From assembly GCA_016713435.1 (NCBI GenBank), contig JADJPD010000001.1:62001-126000 (forward strand): a DNA stretch of 64,000 nucleotides. The letters are read 5' to 3'. The notes beneath the pieces were generated by a model, which was not told the DNA's origin, did no database searches, and saw only the letters and a program-made list of their open reading frames with translations. Positions 33,873-42,235 of the stretch are shown piece after piece (position 1 is the first letter of the stretch; each line of letters starts with the position of its first letter). Made by a program: the position numbers and the translations under genes. The DNA comes from Gemmatimonadota bacterium (GTDB lineage: Bacteria > Gemmatimonadota > Gemmatimonadetes > Gemmatimonadales > GWC2-71-9).

Positions 33873-34883
33873 GTGACCCAGCCAGTCCAGGCGCCGGGGG
33901 CCGAGCGACGGGTGGTCGTCATCCAGACGGCGCACCTGGGCGACGTGGTGCTGACGACGCCGCTGCTCACCCGGCTGGCGGACCAGTACGGCCCCGTGGA
34001 CGTGGTCACCACGCCGGCCGCGGCCCCGCTCCTCAACACCCACCCGGCGGTGCGCCGGGTGATCCCCTACGACAAGGCGGGCCGCGACGCGGGACTCGGC
34101 GGCTTCTTCCGCCTGGTGGGGCTGCTGCGGGGCGCGGGCTACCAGAAGGCGCTGGTGCCGCACGAGTCGGTGCGGAGCGCCCTGCTGACCTGGCTGGCGC
34201 GGGTGCCGGCGCGCATCGGGTTCAGCGGGGCCCCGGGGCGGTTCTGGTACACGGAGCGGGTGAGCGTGCCGGCCGGCACCCATGCCTCCCGGCGGATGGC
34301 CATGCTGGCCGGGGTGGGGCAGGCCCCCAAGGTGGAGCTCGGGCTCACCGCACAGGACCTGCAGGTGGCGGACGAGTGGCTCCGCGACCAGAAGGTCCCG
34401 GCCGACTTCCTGGCGCTGGCGCCCGGCGCGCGCTGGGGCAGCAAGCGCTGGCCGCACTTCGCCGGGCTGGCGGCGCGGCTCCGCCGTCCCGTGGTGGTGG
34501 TGGGCGGGCCCGAGGACCGCGCCGCCGCGGAGGCCATCGCCGCGGCGCTGCCGGGACAGGTGTGGGTGGCGGCGGGGCGCTTCACGCTGCGGGAGTCGGC
34601 GGCGCTGCTCCGGCATGCGCAGGCGCTCATCTGCAACGACTCGCTGCCGCTGCACCTGGCGAGCGCGGTGGCCTGCCCCACCGTGGCGATCTTTGGACCC
34701 ACGACCCCGAAGTTCGGGTTCGGGCCGACGGGCCCCCGGGACCGGGTCATGGAGCATCCCTCGCTCCCCTGCCGGCCCTGCTCCCGGCACGGCCCGATGA
34801 CCTGTCCCCTCACGCATCACCTGTGCATGCGCGACATCTCGATCGAGGCGGTCGCGCGGGCGGTGGAAGGGATGAAGCCATGA
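33873..34883 (+). CDS. GT9-family (heptosyltransferase-like) glycosyltransferase
   Basis: This 336-residue cytoplasmic GT-B enzyme resembles the ADP-heptose:LPS heptosyltransferases. The N-terminal Rossmann half starts RRVVVIQTAHLGDVVLTTPLLTRLAD, with the conserved LGD. The C-terminal half carries ALAPGARWGSKRWP (nucleotide binding), VVVVGGPEDR, and the family signature CNDSLPLHLASAVACPTVAIFGPTTPKFGFGP. Four Cys cluster near the end (LPCRPCSRHG...CPLTHHLCMRDI). That tail is typical of WaaF/WaaQ-type proteins and may bind metal. The GTG start has GAGG upstream. It overlaps the following ROK kinase, suggesting a sugar-metabolism unit. The exact sugar and acceptor are not predictable. Confidence 0.87.
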   Translation: MTQPVQAPGAERRVVVIQTAHLGDVVLTTPLLTRLADQYGPVDVVTTPAAAPLLNTHPAVRRVIPYDKAGRDAGLGGFFRLVGLLRGAGYQKALVPHESVRSALLTWLARVPARIGFSGAPGRFWYTERVSVPAGTHASRRMAMLAGVGQAPKVELGLTAQDLQVADEWLRDQKVPADFLALAPGARWGSKRWPHFAGLAARLRRPVVVVGGPEDRAAAEAIAAALPGQVWVAAGRFTLRESAALLRHAQALICNDSLPLHLASAVACPTVAIFGPTTPKFGFGPTGPRDRVMEHPSLPCRPCSRHGPMTCPLTHHLCMRDISIEAVARAVEGMKP

Positions 34884-35866
34884 GCACACGCTACATCGTC
34901 GGCATCGACCTGGGCGGCACCAACATCGTCACCGGCTGCGTCCGGGAGGACGGCGGGGACTTCCGCGGCGAGCGGAGCATCCCCACCTCGGCCGAGGGGG
35001 GGCCGGACGTGGTGGTGCAGCGGATCATCGCGTGCGCGGAGGAGTCGATCGCCGCGCTCCGGGCGGAGGTGCCGGGGGCGGAGGTGATCGGGGTGGGCTG
35101 CGGCTCGCCGGGGCCGCTCGACACGCGCACCGGCGTGGTGCTGCTCACGCCCAACCTGGGCTGGGTCAACATGCCGCTCCGCGACCGGCTGCAGTCCGGC
35201 CTCGGCATCCGCACCGCGCTCGACAACGACGCCAACTGCGCCGTGCTCGGCGAGTGGTGGATGGGGGCCGCGCGCGGGACGCGGAACGCCATCGGCCTGA
35301 CGATCGGGACGGGGATCGGCGGCGGCATCATCATCGATGGCCGCCTGTACCATGGGTCCACCGACCTGGCCGGGGAGATCGGCCACATGACGATCGAGGC
35401 CAACGGCCGCAAGTGCAAGTGCGGCAATTACGGCTGCGTCGAGGCGTACGCGAGCGGCCCCAACATCGCGCTCCGCGCCGTGGAAGCCATCCAGACCGGG
35501 GCCAGCTCCACGCTGCCCTCCTACGTGGCGGGGGACCTGAGCCTGATCACGGCCCAGAAGGTCTACCAGGCCGCCCAGGCCGGCGACGCGCTGGCGCACG
35601 ACGTGGTGCGCGACACGGCCCACTTCCTCGGCGCCGCGGTGGCGAGCCTCATCAACATCTTCAACCCCGAGGCGGTGGTCATCGTGGGCGGCGTGACGCT
35701 CGCGGGCGACCGGCTGTTCGAGCCGCTGCGGCGCGAGGTGTCGCGCCGGGCGTTCAAGCCGGCGGTGCAGGTGTGCCGCATCGTGCCGGGGGAGCTGACG
35801 GGCGTGGCCGGGGTGTACGGCGCGGTCCGGGCCTTCCAGGAGCAGGTGGAAGCCGGCATCGTGTGA
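34880..35866 (+). CDS. ROK-family sugar kinase (glucokinase type)
   Basis: This 328-residue cytoplasmic kinase would phosphorylate glucose or a related hexose with ATP. The ATP phosphate loop is IVGIDLGGTNIVTGCV. The catalytic base lies in ALDNDANCAVLGEWWMGAARG, the second loop is LTIGTGIGGGIIIDGRLYHG, and the ROK signature LAGEIGHMTIEANGRKCKCGNYGCVEAYAS contains a zinc site (CxCGxxxC with the preceding His). No N-terminal HTH is present, so it is an enzyme rather than a repressor. It overlaps the upstream glycosyltransferase by ATGA and is followed four bases later by a PfkB-type kinase. Two different sugar kinases side by side is unusual enough to suggest a shared pathway. Confidence 0.92.
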   Translation: MSTRYIVGIDLGGTNIVTGCVREDGGDFRGERSIPTSAEGGPDVVVQRIIACAEESIAALRAEVPGAEVIGVGCGSPGPLDTRTGVVLLTPNLGWVNMPLRDRLQSGLGIRTALDNDANCAVLGEWWMGAARGTRNAIGLTIGTGIGGGIIIDGRLYHGSTDLAGEIGHMTIEANGRKCKCGNYGCVEAYASGPNIALRAVEAIQTGASSTLPSYVAGDLSLITAQKVYQAAQAGDALAHDVVRDTAHFLGAAVASLINIFNPEAVVIVGGVTLAGDRLFEPLRREVSRRAFKPAVQVCRIVPGELTGVAGVYGAVRAFQEQVEAGIV

Positions 35867-35870
35867 CGGC

Positions 35871-36821
35871 GTGAAGCTCGGCGTGGTGGGGTCCCTGGTC
35901 TGGGACGTGATCCACGGGCGGGACCCCGCGGCCCCGCCGGTGGAGGAGTGGGGCGGCATCGCCTACGCGCTCGGCGCGTTCGAGGCGGCGCTGCCGGCCG
36001 GCTGGGAGCTGGTGCCGCTCATCAAGGTGGGGCGCGACCTGCGCGACGAGGCGGCGCGGCTGCTGCGCGGGATGTCGCGGGTGGCGGCCGGCGCGCGCTT
36101 CGTGGAGGTGCCGGCGCCCAACAACCGGGTGGTGCTCCGCTACAGTTCGCTGGACCGGCGCACGGAACGGATGAGCGGCGGGGTGCCGGGCTGGACATGG
36201 GCGGAACTCGGCCCCATGGTGCAGGACCTCGACGCGCTCTACGTGAACTTCATCTCGGGCTTCGAGATGGAGCTCGGCACCGCGCAGGCGCTCCGCCAGG
36301 GCTTCCCCGGGCTCCTGTACGCCGACCTGCACAGCCTGCTCTTCGGCATGCCGCCGGACGGGGTGCGGGTGCTGCGGCCGCTGGCCGACCCGGCCGCGTG
36401 GCTCCGCTGCTTCGACGTGATCCAGATGAACGAGGACGAGATGGCGCAATTCGCCCCCGACCCGATGGCGACGGCCGCGATGGCCATGGCCGCCGGGGTG
36501 GGCCTGCTGGTGGTGACGGTGGGGCCGAAAGGCGCCATCTACTTCCGGAACCCCGCCGCCCCGCGCCTCCGCGGCCCCGGCAGCGGGCCGGTGGAGACGG
36601 CGCTGGTGGAGGCCCCTCGGGTGGAGGCGGTGGACCCGACCGGCTGCGGCGACGTGTTCGGCGCCACGCTGGTGAGCGGGCTGGTGGGCGGGCGCGCGCC
36701 GGCGGACGCGATCGCGGCCGCCAACCAGGCGGCCGCGAAGAATGCCACGTTCCGGGGCGCGAGCGCGCTCGGGACCCTGCTCCGGGGCGGGCTGGTGCTC
36801 CCGGCGGAGGGCCTGGCATGA
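35871..36821 (+). CDS. PfkB/ribokinase-family sugar kinase
   Basis: This is a 316-residue protein. The C-terminal signature AVDPTGCGDVFGATLVSGLVGG supplies the catalytic Asp and the anion hole of the PfkB family, and VVTVGPKGAIYF the nucleotide-binding strand. The N-terminal lid is short (LGVVGSLVWDVIHGRDPAAPPVEEWGGIAYALGAFEAAL). In place of the usual GG at the substrate site it reads WGGIAYALG, so the substrate may be atypical (sugar, nucleoside or ADP-sugar). The GTG at 35871 is 5 bases after the ROK stop, and the stop overlaps the STAS/HATPase gene. Fructose-6-phosphate, ribose and adenosine are all possible substrates. Confidence 0.82.
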   Translation: MKLGVVGSLVWDVIHGRDPAAPPVEEWGGIAYALGAFEAALPAGWELVPLIKVGRDLRDEAARLLRGMSRVAAGARFVEVPAPNNRVVLRYSSLDRRTERMSGGVPGWTWAELGPMVQDLDALYVNFISGFEMELGTAQALRQGFPGLLYADLHSLLFGMPPDGVRVLRPLADPAAWLRCFDVIQMNEDEMAQFAPDPMATAAMAMAAGVGLLVVTVGPKGAIYFRNPAAPRLRGPGSGPVETALVEAPRVEAVDPTGCGDVFGATLVSGLVGGRAPADAIAAANQAAAKNATFRGASALGTLLRGGLVLPAEGLA

Positions 36822-37718
36822 GCCGCGTGGTGGAGATCCCCACGCTCCTCGACGACCGGAGCTTCGAGCAGTTCGCCACCTCGTTCGCGGCCGGGCCGAT
36901 CACCGACCGGATGGTGTTCGACGCGCGGCCGGCGCAGTGGGCGTCGCCCTTCGGGCTCATCGGGATGCTGACGGCGGCGCAGGCGGTGAAGGAGGCCGGC
37001 GGGCCGCTGCCCCAGTTCACCGTGCCGCAGGCGGAGGACGTGCGCCGCTACTGGGCCCGGGCGGGCTTCTTCCAGCACGCGGCGGAGCTGTTCGAGATCC
37101 ACGGCAAGGTCCCGCGCCAGAAGCCGGACGACCAGAGCGAGGTGCTGCTGGCGGTGACGCCGGTGCGGGCCTCGGAGGACGTGCACGCGGTGGTGGGGCA
37201 AGATCCAGGCGGGGGCGTCGCGCATCCTGCACGGGGAGCTCGGGCTCGAGGCCACCTCCACGATGGGCTTCGCGATGGCGCTTTCGGAGGCATGCCAGAA
37301 TATTGTGGAGCACGCCGGGACCGGCGGCTGGGTGGCGGTGCACGCCTACCGCTTCCGCCGGAAGCTCGGCCGCAAGGTGGCCGTGATCGCGGTGAGCGAC
37401 GGCGGGATCGGCTTCCGCCGCTCGCTCGAGGCCACGCAGGCCCGCCGCTTCGGCGAGCGCTGGGGCGACGCGGTGGCGCTCGAGGCCGCGGTGATCCAGC
37501 ACACCAGCCGCTTCCGCGATCCCGGCCGCGGGCAGGGCATGCCGGGCATCAAGCGCTATCTTACGCGCTGGTCCGGCAAGCTGACCATCCGCAGTGGCAC
37601 CGCGCGGATCGCCATCATCCCTGCCTGGGACGACGACGTGCCGATGACCGAGGGCCTGGCGCCGTTCCCCGGCGCCCAGCTCCAGATCCTCATCCCGGGG
37701 GCGGAGGGGACGGCGTGA
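36818..37718 (+). CDS. STAS-like plus HATPase regulator, one-base frameshift
   Basis: Read across a frameshift, this is a roughly 300-residue two-domain regulator. The N-terminal part (to about 115) is STAS-like: RMVFDARPAQWASPFGLIGMLTAAQA followed by VRRYWARAGFFQHA. The C-terminal half is a GHKL/HATPase of the anti-sigma-factor/SpoIIAB type, with N box ALSEACQNIVEHAG and G1 box VSDGGIGF, then a lid segment RDPGRGQGMPGIKRYL. The frame breaks in GGGG at 37195-37198; removing one G joins EDVHAVVG directly to KIQAGASRILHGELGLEATSTMGFAMAL. So this is a probable assembly indel. It overlaps the PfkB gene before it and the DUF4325 gene behind it. A partner-switching role is inferred. Confidence 0.75.
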
Positions 37719-38248
37719 TCTCGATCCGGCTGGAGCAGGTCCTGCGGGAGGCGGTGCAGACCGCCTACAGCAACCTGGTGACGCGTCCCACCGGCCGGGC
37801 CGTGCGCACCAGCATCCAGGACCGGCTCAGCACCGGCGAGTGGGCCATCGCCACGCTCGACTTCACCAACATCCAGCTCGTGGACCTGAGCTGTGCCGAC
37901 GAGGTGGTGGCCAAGCTGATGGCCGACCCGCCCGCCGGCACGTACCTCATCCTGCACGGGCTCCACGACGACCAGCTGGAGGCCATTCACCACGTGCTGG
38001 AACACCACCAGCTGGCTGCGGTGGCCCGCGACCCGGTGCGCGGCACGCTCCGCCTCGTCGGCGCCGCCACCGCGGATGAGGTACAGGCGTTCGACGCCCT
38101 GGCCGGCCACCCCGCCCTCACCCCGGCGGCCCTCGCCGCGCTCACTGCGTGGGAGGAGGACCGGGCCCGCGCCACCCTCGCCACCCTGGCCCGCCGCCGC
38201 CTGGCGCGGGTCCTCGAGGACGGCTACGCCGTCCCCTTCGAGCGATGA
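37715..38248 (+). CDS. DUF4325 STAS-like protein
   Basis: This 177-residue protein has a GTG start overlapping the previous stop. Its N-terminal 95 residues match the DUF4325/STAS-like pattern: YSNLVTRPTGRAVRTSIQDRL, then IATLDFTNIQLVDLSCADEVVAKLMADPPAGTYLILHGLHDDQLEAI. The Ser in DLSCAD occupies the position phosphorylated in anti-sigma-factor antagonists. The C-terminal 70 residues are helical (PAALAALTAWEEDRARATLATLARRRLARVLEDG) and resemble a small winged-helix or helical cap, so the protein may couple STAS switching to another partner. Together with the adjacent HATPase it looks like a phosphorylation-controlled switch. The target is unknown. Confidence 0.75.
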   Translation: MISIRLEQVLREAVQTAYSNLVTRPTGRAVRTSIQDRLSTGEWAIATLDFTNIQLVDLSCADEVVAKLMADPPAGTYLILHGLHDDQLEAIHHVLEHHQLAAVARDPVRGTLRLVGAATADEVQAFDALAGHPALTPAALAALTAWEEDRARATLATLARRRLARVLEDGYAVPFER

Positions 38249-39393
38249 AGCGCAAGCTCGGCCCCTCCACCACGGCCATCCACGGCCAGCCGGCGCGGCG
38301 CACCGACTGGACCCCGGTGGTGGCGCCGCTCTACCAGAGCAGCACCTTCACCAACCCGGTGGGCTCGGGCGAGGAAGTGATGTACAGCCGGTACGGGAAC
38401 AACCCGAACCAGCTGACGCTCGCCGCCCGCTACGCCGAGCTGGAGGGGGCCGAGGCCGCGATCTTCGTGGCGAGCGGCATGGCGGCCACGGCGCTGGCGC
38501 ACCTCGCGGTGCTCCGCCCCGGGGACCACCTGCTGGCCAGCAGCTGGATCTACGGCGGCACCCGGCGGCTGTTCGAGGAGGAATTCGGGCGCTTCGGCAT
38601 CGAGGTGAGCTACGTGCAGCCGGACCAGCCGCGGCAGTGGCGGCGCATGGTCCGCAAGAGCACCCGCGCCATCTTCGTGGAGACCCCCACCAACCCGACG
38701 ATGCGGATCCTGGACCTGACGCCCATGGCCCAGATCGCGCGGGACGGCGGGTTTGCGCTGCTGGTGGACGCCACCTTCGCGAGCCCGGTGAACTTCCGCC
38801 CGCTCGAGCACGGCGCCGACATCGTCATCACCAGCGCCACCAAGTACCTGAATGGCCACAGCGACGTGATCGCGGGCGCCGTGGCCGGCTCCGCCTCGCT
38901 GGTGGAGGAGGTGACCCGGCTGATGCAGCTGTGGGGCCAGGCCATCGACCCGCACGCGGCGTGGCTGGTGGAGCGCGGGATGCGCACCCTGGGCGTCCGC
39001 ATGGAACGGCACAACGTCAACGGGATGGCCGTGGCGCGCTGGGCCGAGGGGCGGGAGGAGTTCACCAAGGTCCACTACCCCGGCCTGCCGAGCCACCCGG
39101 AGCACGCCCTGGCCGCGCAGCTGATGGATGGGTTCGGGGGGATGGTGGGGCTCGAGCTCAAGGGCGGCGCCAAGGCGGCGGAGCGCTTCCTGCGGCGCCT
39201 CAAGCTGGTCACCCACGCCCCGAGCCTGGCGGGGGTGGAGAGCCTCATCTCGGAGCCCCGGCTCACCAGCCACCGGCGCCTCAGCGAGGAGCAGCGGGGG
39301 AAGGCGGGGATCCCCGACGGCTTCCTGCGGCTCTCGTGCGGGATCGAGGACGCCGAGGACATCATCGCGGACCTCGAGCAGGCGCTGGGCTGA
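38245..39393 (+). CDS. Cys/Met-metabolism PLP enzyme (cystathionine gamma-synthase/lyase type)
   Basis: This 382-residue fold-type I PLP enzyme has YSRYGNNPNQLTLAARYAELEGAEAAIFVASGMAAT near the N-terminus (cofactor phosphate and stacking region). FVETPTNPTMRILDL follows, then DATFASPVNFRPLEHGADIVITSATKYLNGHSDVIAGAV with the Schiff-base Lys200. Members run transsulfuration or release methanethiol/H2S; the specific reaction (gamma-synthase, gamma-lyase, O-acetylhomoserine sulfhydrylase) is not set by these motifs. It overlaps the DUF4325 gene by ATGA, so it is the last gene of the sugar-kinase/switch run. A 24-bp palindromic terminator starts at its stop codon. Confidence 0.9.
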   Translation: MKRKLGPSTTAIHGQPARRTDWTPVVAPLYQSSTFTNPVGSGEEVMYSRYGNNPNQLTLAARYAELEGAEAAIFVASGMAATALAHLAVLRPGDHLLASSWIYGGTRRLFEEEFGRFGIEVSYVQPDQPRQWRRMVRKSTRAIFVETPTNPTMRILDLTPMAQIARDGGFALLVDATFASPVNFRPLEHGADIVITSATKYLNGHSDVIAGAVAGSASLVEEVTRLMQLWGQAIDPHAAWLVERGMRTLGVRMERHNVNGMAVARWAEGREEFTKVHYPGLPSHPEHALAAQLMDGFGGMVGLELKGGAKAAERFLRRLKLVTHAPSLAGVESLISEPRLTSHRRLSEEQRGKAGIPDGFLRLSCGIEDAEDIIADLEQALG

Positions 39394-39416
39394 GGCACGG
39401 CCCCGGGGCCGTGCCT
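39393..39416 (+). terminator. Palindromic terminator after the PLP-enzyme gene
   Basis: A 24-bp perfect palindrome begins on the stop codon and is followed by TGTCC. Its last base is the first base of the TTGTCC that could serve as the ftsE -35. Confidence 0.7.
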
Positions 39417-39445
39417 TGTCCGGCCCGCGCGAGGGGGCCTAGATT
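39416..39445 (+). promoter_or_regulatory. Promoter of ftsEX
   Basis: TTGTCC (39416-39421) and TAGATT (39440-39445) are 18 bases apart. The -10 ends six bases before the ftsE GTG, so the transcript should begin at or next to the start codon. Confidence 0.5.
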
Positions 39446-39451
39446 GGGGCC

Positions 39452-40147
39452 GTGATCCGCTTCGCGCACGTCTCCAAGGACTATCCCAAGGGCGCGGCCC
39501 TCAAGAACGTCTCCCTTCACGTCGCGAAGGGCGAGTTCGTGTTCCTCACCGGCCACAGTGGCGCCGGAAAATCCACCATCCTCAAGATGATGTACGGTGA
39601 GCTCCGGCCCTCGGCCGGGGACGTCCGCGTGTCCGGGTACAGCATCGGGGACCTCTCGGCCGGCGACGTGCCGAAGCTCCGGCGGCGGCTCGGGGTGGTG
39701 TTCCAGGACTTCCGGCTGCTCGAGGACCGGACGGCGGAGGAGAACGTGGCCTTCGCGCTGGAGGTGACGGGAGCACGGCGGGACGGGATCCCGGCGCGGG
39801 TGATGCGCGTGCTCACCCAGGTGGGCCTGGCCGCCAAGGCGCACGCCTACCCGCAGGAACTCTCGGGCGGCGAGCAGCAGCGGGTGGCCATCGCCCGGGC
39901 CCTGGTGCTGGACCCGGCGATCCTCATTGCCGACGAGCCCACCGGGAACCTGGACGAGCGCGCCACCCGCGGCGTCTTCCAGCTGATCCGCGAGATCAAC
40001 GCCGCCGGCACCTGTGTCGTCATGGCGACGCACGACCTGGACCTCGTCAAGCAGACCACCTACCGCACCATCGAGCTCCGCGAGGGGCAGATCGTCTACG
40101 ACAGCGGCGCCGAGGCCGGCGCGGCCGCGGCGGAGGACGACCTGTGA
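39452..40147 (+). CDS. ftsE: Cell-division ATP-binding protein FtsE
   Basis: FtsE is the ATPase of the FtsEX complex, which at the divisome drives activation of peptidoglycan hydrolases. At 231 residues it has Walker A GHSGAGKSTILKMMYG, Q-loop VVFQDFRLLEDRTAEENVAF, signature LSGGEQQRVAIARAL, Walker B AILIADEPTGNLD and switch His in MATHDLDLV; the KDYPKGAALKNVSLHV opening is FtsE-typical. The GTG start follows a candidate -10 by six bases, without a ribosome site. The end overlaps ftsX. Confidence 0.95.
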   Translation: MIRFAHVSKDYPKGAALKNVSLHVAKGEFVFLTGHSGAGKSTILKMMYGELRPSAGDVRVSGYSIGDLSAGDVPKLRRRLGVVFQDFRLLEDRTAEENVAFALEVTGARRDGIPARVMRVLTQVGLAAKAHAYPQELSGGEQQRVAIARALVLDPAILIADEPTGNLDERATRGVFQLIREINAAGTCVVMATHDLDLVKQTTYRTIELREGQIVYDSGAEAGAAAAEDDL

Positions 40148-41013
40148 GGCTCCTCCTCCGCGAGGCGTTCGCCGCCTTCCGCCGCGCGCCGCTGCTCTCG
40201 GCGCTCTCCATCACCACCATCGGCTTCTCGCTCTACGCGGTGGGGCTCTTTGCGCTGGTGGCGGTGAACATGAAGGAAGCGCTCCGGCTGGTGGAGCAGC
40301 GGGTGGAGGTGGTGGCGTACCTGCTGCATGGCACGCCGCCCGAGTCCATCGCGCTGGCGTCGCAAGACATCGCGGCCTTCCCCGAGGTGGAGCGCGTCAC
40401 CTTCGTGAGCGAGGACGAGGCGCTCAAGCGGGCGCGGGCCGAGCTGGTGGAGTTCCGCGACGCCTACCGGGACCTGGCGGTGAACCCGCTCCCCGCCTCG
40501 CTCGAGATCTCGCTCAAGGACGGCTACCGCGACGCCGACCACACGGCGGCGGTGGCGGCGCGGCTCAAGGGCTACGGCTTCATCGACGACGTGCGCTACG
40601 GGCGGGAGTGGATCGAGAAGCTGGACCGGCTGCGGAACATCGCGGGCCTCGTCGGGCTCATGATCGGGCTGGCCTTCGCGGCGGTGGCGGTGGTGATCAT
40701 CGGCGTCACCATCCGGCTCACCGTGCTGCAGCGCGCGCGCGAGATCCAGGTGATGCGCCTGGTGGGCGCCACCCATGGCTTCATCCGCGGCCCCTTCCTC
40801 CTCGAGGGCGCCATCAAGGGGCTCCTCGGCGGGCTGGTGGCCATCGCGCTGTCGTACGGCACCTACACGCTGCTCCGCGGCCAGATCCAGCTGGCCACCA
40901 GCGACATCGTCTTCCTGCGCTCCTCCCAGGTGGCGCTCGGCGTCTGCTTCGGGGTGGCCATCGGCTTCCTGGGCAGTCTGATGAGCGTGGAGCGGCACCT
41001 CCGGAATGTCTGA
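40144..41013 (+). CDS. ftsX: Cell-division permease FtsX
   Basis: FtsX has 289 residues with four membrane helices. The first is at about 22-42 (LSALSITTIGFSLYAVGLFALVAV), then comes a periplasmic loop (about 50-160) that in other species grips EnvC or another coiled-coil activator. The other three follow in the C-terminal half (MIGLAFAAVAVVIIGVTIRLTVLQRAREIQVMRLVGATHGFIRGPF is the FtsX signature). Cytoplasmic contact with FtsE follows that signature. The GTG start overlaps ftsE by four bases, and the end overlaps the gene for an EnvC-like protein, so the three components are encoded together. Confidence 0.94.
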   Translation: MRLLLREAFAAFRRAPLLSALSITTIGFSLYAVGLFALVAVNMKEALRLVEQRVEVVAYLLHGTPPESIALASQDIAAFPEVERVTFVSEDEALKRARAELVEFRDAYRDLAVNPLPASLEISLKDGYRDADHTAAVAARLKGYGFIDDVRYGREWIEKLDRLRNIAGLVGLMIGLAFAAVAVVIIGVTIRLTVLQRAREIQVMRLVGATHGFIRGPFLLEGAIKGLLGGLVAIALSYGTYTLLRGQIQLATSDIVFLRSSQVALGVCFGVAIGFLGSLMSVERHLRNV

Positions 41014-42223
41014 CACGGCGGCTCGGCGGCCCGGGCGCCGGGCCGTGCGGTGGGTGCTCCTGGCGCTGGCGGGCCTCGCCCTCGCCACCCCGGCGCTGCG
41101 GGCGCAGACCAACCTGGAAGACTCGCGGCGGCGGCTGGAGGAGATCCGGCGCGAGCGGCAGCGGCTCGAGGAGGAGCGCCAGCGGCTGCAGGGCCAGGTG
41201 CACGACCTCAACGAGGAACTCGACAACCTCGAGCGCCAGCGCCGCAGCACCAACGCCATCGTCAACGAGCTCGACACCCAGATCGGCGGGCTCAACTCCA
41301 ACCTGGACCGCGCCAGCAGCGACCTCGCCCTGGCCCAGGACAACCTGGCCGAGAAGCGCGCCGTGACCGCGCGCCGCCTGGTGGAGATCTACAAGCGCGG
41401 CCAGCTCTACACCTTCGAGGTGCTGGTGGCGGCGCAGTCCTTCGGCGACCTGCTCTCGCGCTACAAGTACCTCTACCTCCAGAGCCGCCAGGACCAGGCC
41501 CTGGTGGCCGACATCGAGAAGCTCACCCGCCAGGTGGAACGCCGCCGCCGGGAGATCCTCGACGTCCGCGGCCAGCTCGACAGCCGCCGCACCGAGCGCG
41601 AGGCGGAGCTGCAGCGCTACGGCCAGCTGGTGCAGGAAGGGAACCAGCGCCTGCGCGAGACCCGCCGGTCCGCCCGCACCACCGAGCAGCGGCTCTCGGA
41701 CCTGGACCGCGACGAGTCGCGCCTCAACACCCTGCTGGCCGACCTCGAGGCGCGCGCGCGGGCCCGCGCGGCCCCGCGCGCCACCCCGGGCGCCGCTCCC
41801 GCCGCCGGCACCCTCACCACCGCCGACATCGGCAAGCTCGACTGGCCCGTGGAAGGCCCGATCCTCAAGCGCTATGGCCCGGAGCGGCTCGAGTCGGGCG
41901 CCACCATCCGGCACAACGGGATGTACATCGGCGCCGTCGTGGGCACGGCGGTGAAGGCGGTGGAGGCCGGCACGGTGGAGCTGGTGCAGACGCTCGGCAC
42001 CTATGGCCTGGCGGTGATCGTGGCGCACGGCAACGGCTACCGCTCGCTCTACATGCGCCTCAACGAGGCGAGCGTGACGGTGGGCCAAGCCATCACGCGC
42101 GGGCAGGTGATCGGCACCGTCGGCGGCGAGACCACCGACGAGGGGCCGCATCTCTACTTCGAGATTCGCGGGGAGAACGGGATCGCGCTGGACCCGGCGG
42201 ACTGGCTGAAGCGGCGGCGCTAG
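41006..42223 (+). CDS. EnvC-like murein hydrolase activator
   Basis: This 405-residue exported protein has a signal peptide (to about AQ34), a long coiled coil (about 36-260, rich in EERQRLQGQ heptads) and a C-terminal LytM/M23 domain (about 285-400). The LytM zinc site is degenerate: the H-x3-D site reads H303...Y307, and the final HxH reads H382-L-Y384, while H341 is kept. Loss of catalysis is the defining feature of EnvC, which activates amidases rather than cutting peptidoglycan itself. Overlap with ftsX supports the FtsEX-EnvC pairing. No amidase gene is in the window. It is convergent with the GGDEF gene 13 bases away. Confidence 0.88.
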   Translation: MSDTAARRPGRRAVRWVLLALAGLALATPALRAQTNLEDSRRRLEEIRRERQRLEEERQRLQGQVHDLNEELDNLERQRRSTNAIVNELDTQIGGLNSNLDRASSDLALAQDNLAEKRAVTARRLVEIYKRGQLYTFEVLVAAQSFGDLLSRYKYLYLQSRQDQALVADIEKLTRQVERRRREILDVRGQLDSRRTEREAELQRYGQLVQEGNQRLRETRRSARTTEQRLSDLDRDESRLNTLLADLEARARARAAPRATPGAAPAAGTLTTADIGKLDWPVEGPILKRYGPERLESGATIRHNGMYIGAVVGTAVKAVEAGTVELVQTLGTYGLAVIVAHGNGYRSLYMRLNEASVTVGQAITRGQVIGTVGGETTDEGPHLYFEIRGENGIALDPADWLKRRR

Positions 42224-42235
42224 CCACCGGCGGGG

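Noticed and set aside
38100..38245. SAM riboswitch before the Cys/Met PLP enzyme
   Set aside because: The gene starts inside the stop codon of the previous gene, so there is no leader to hold one.
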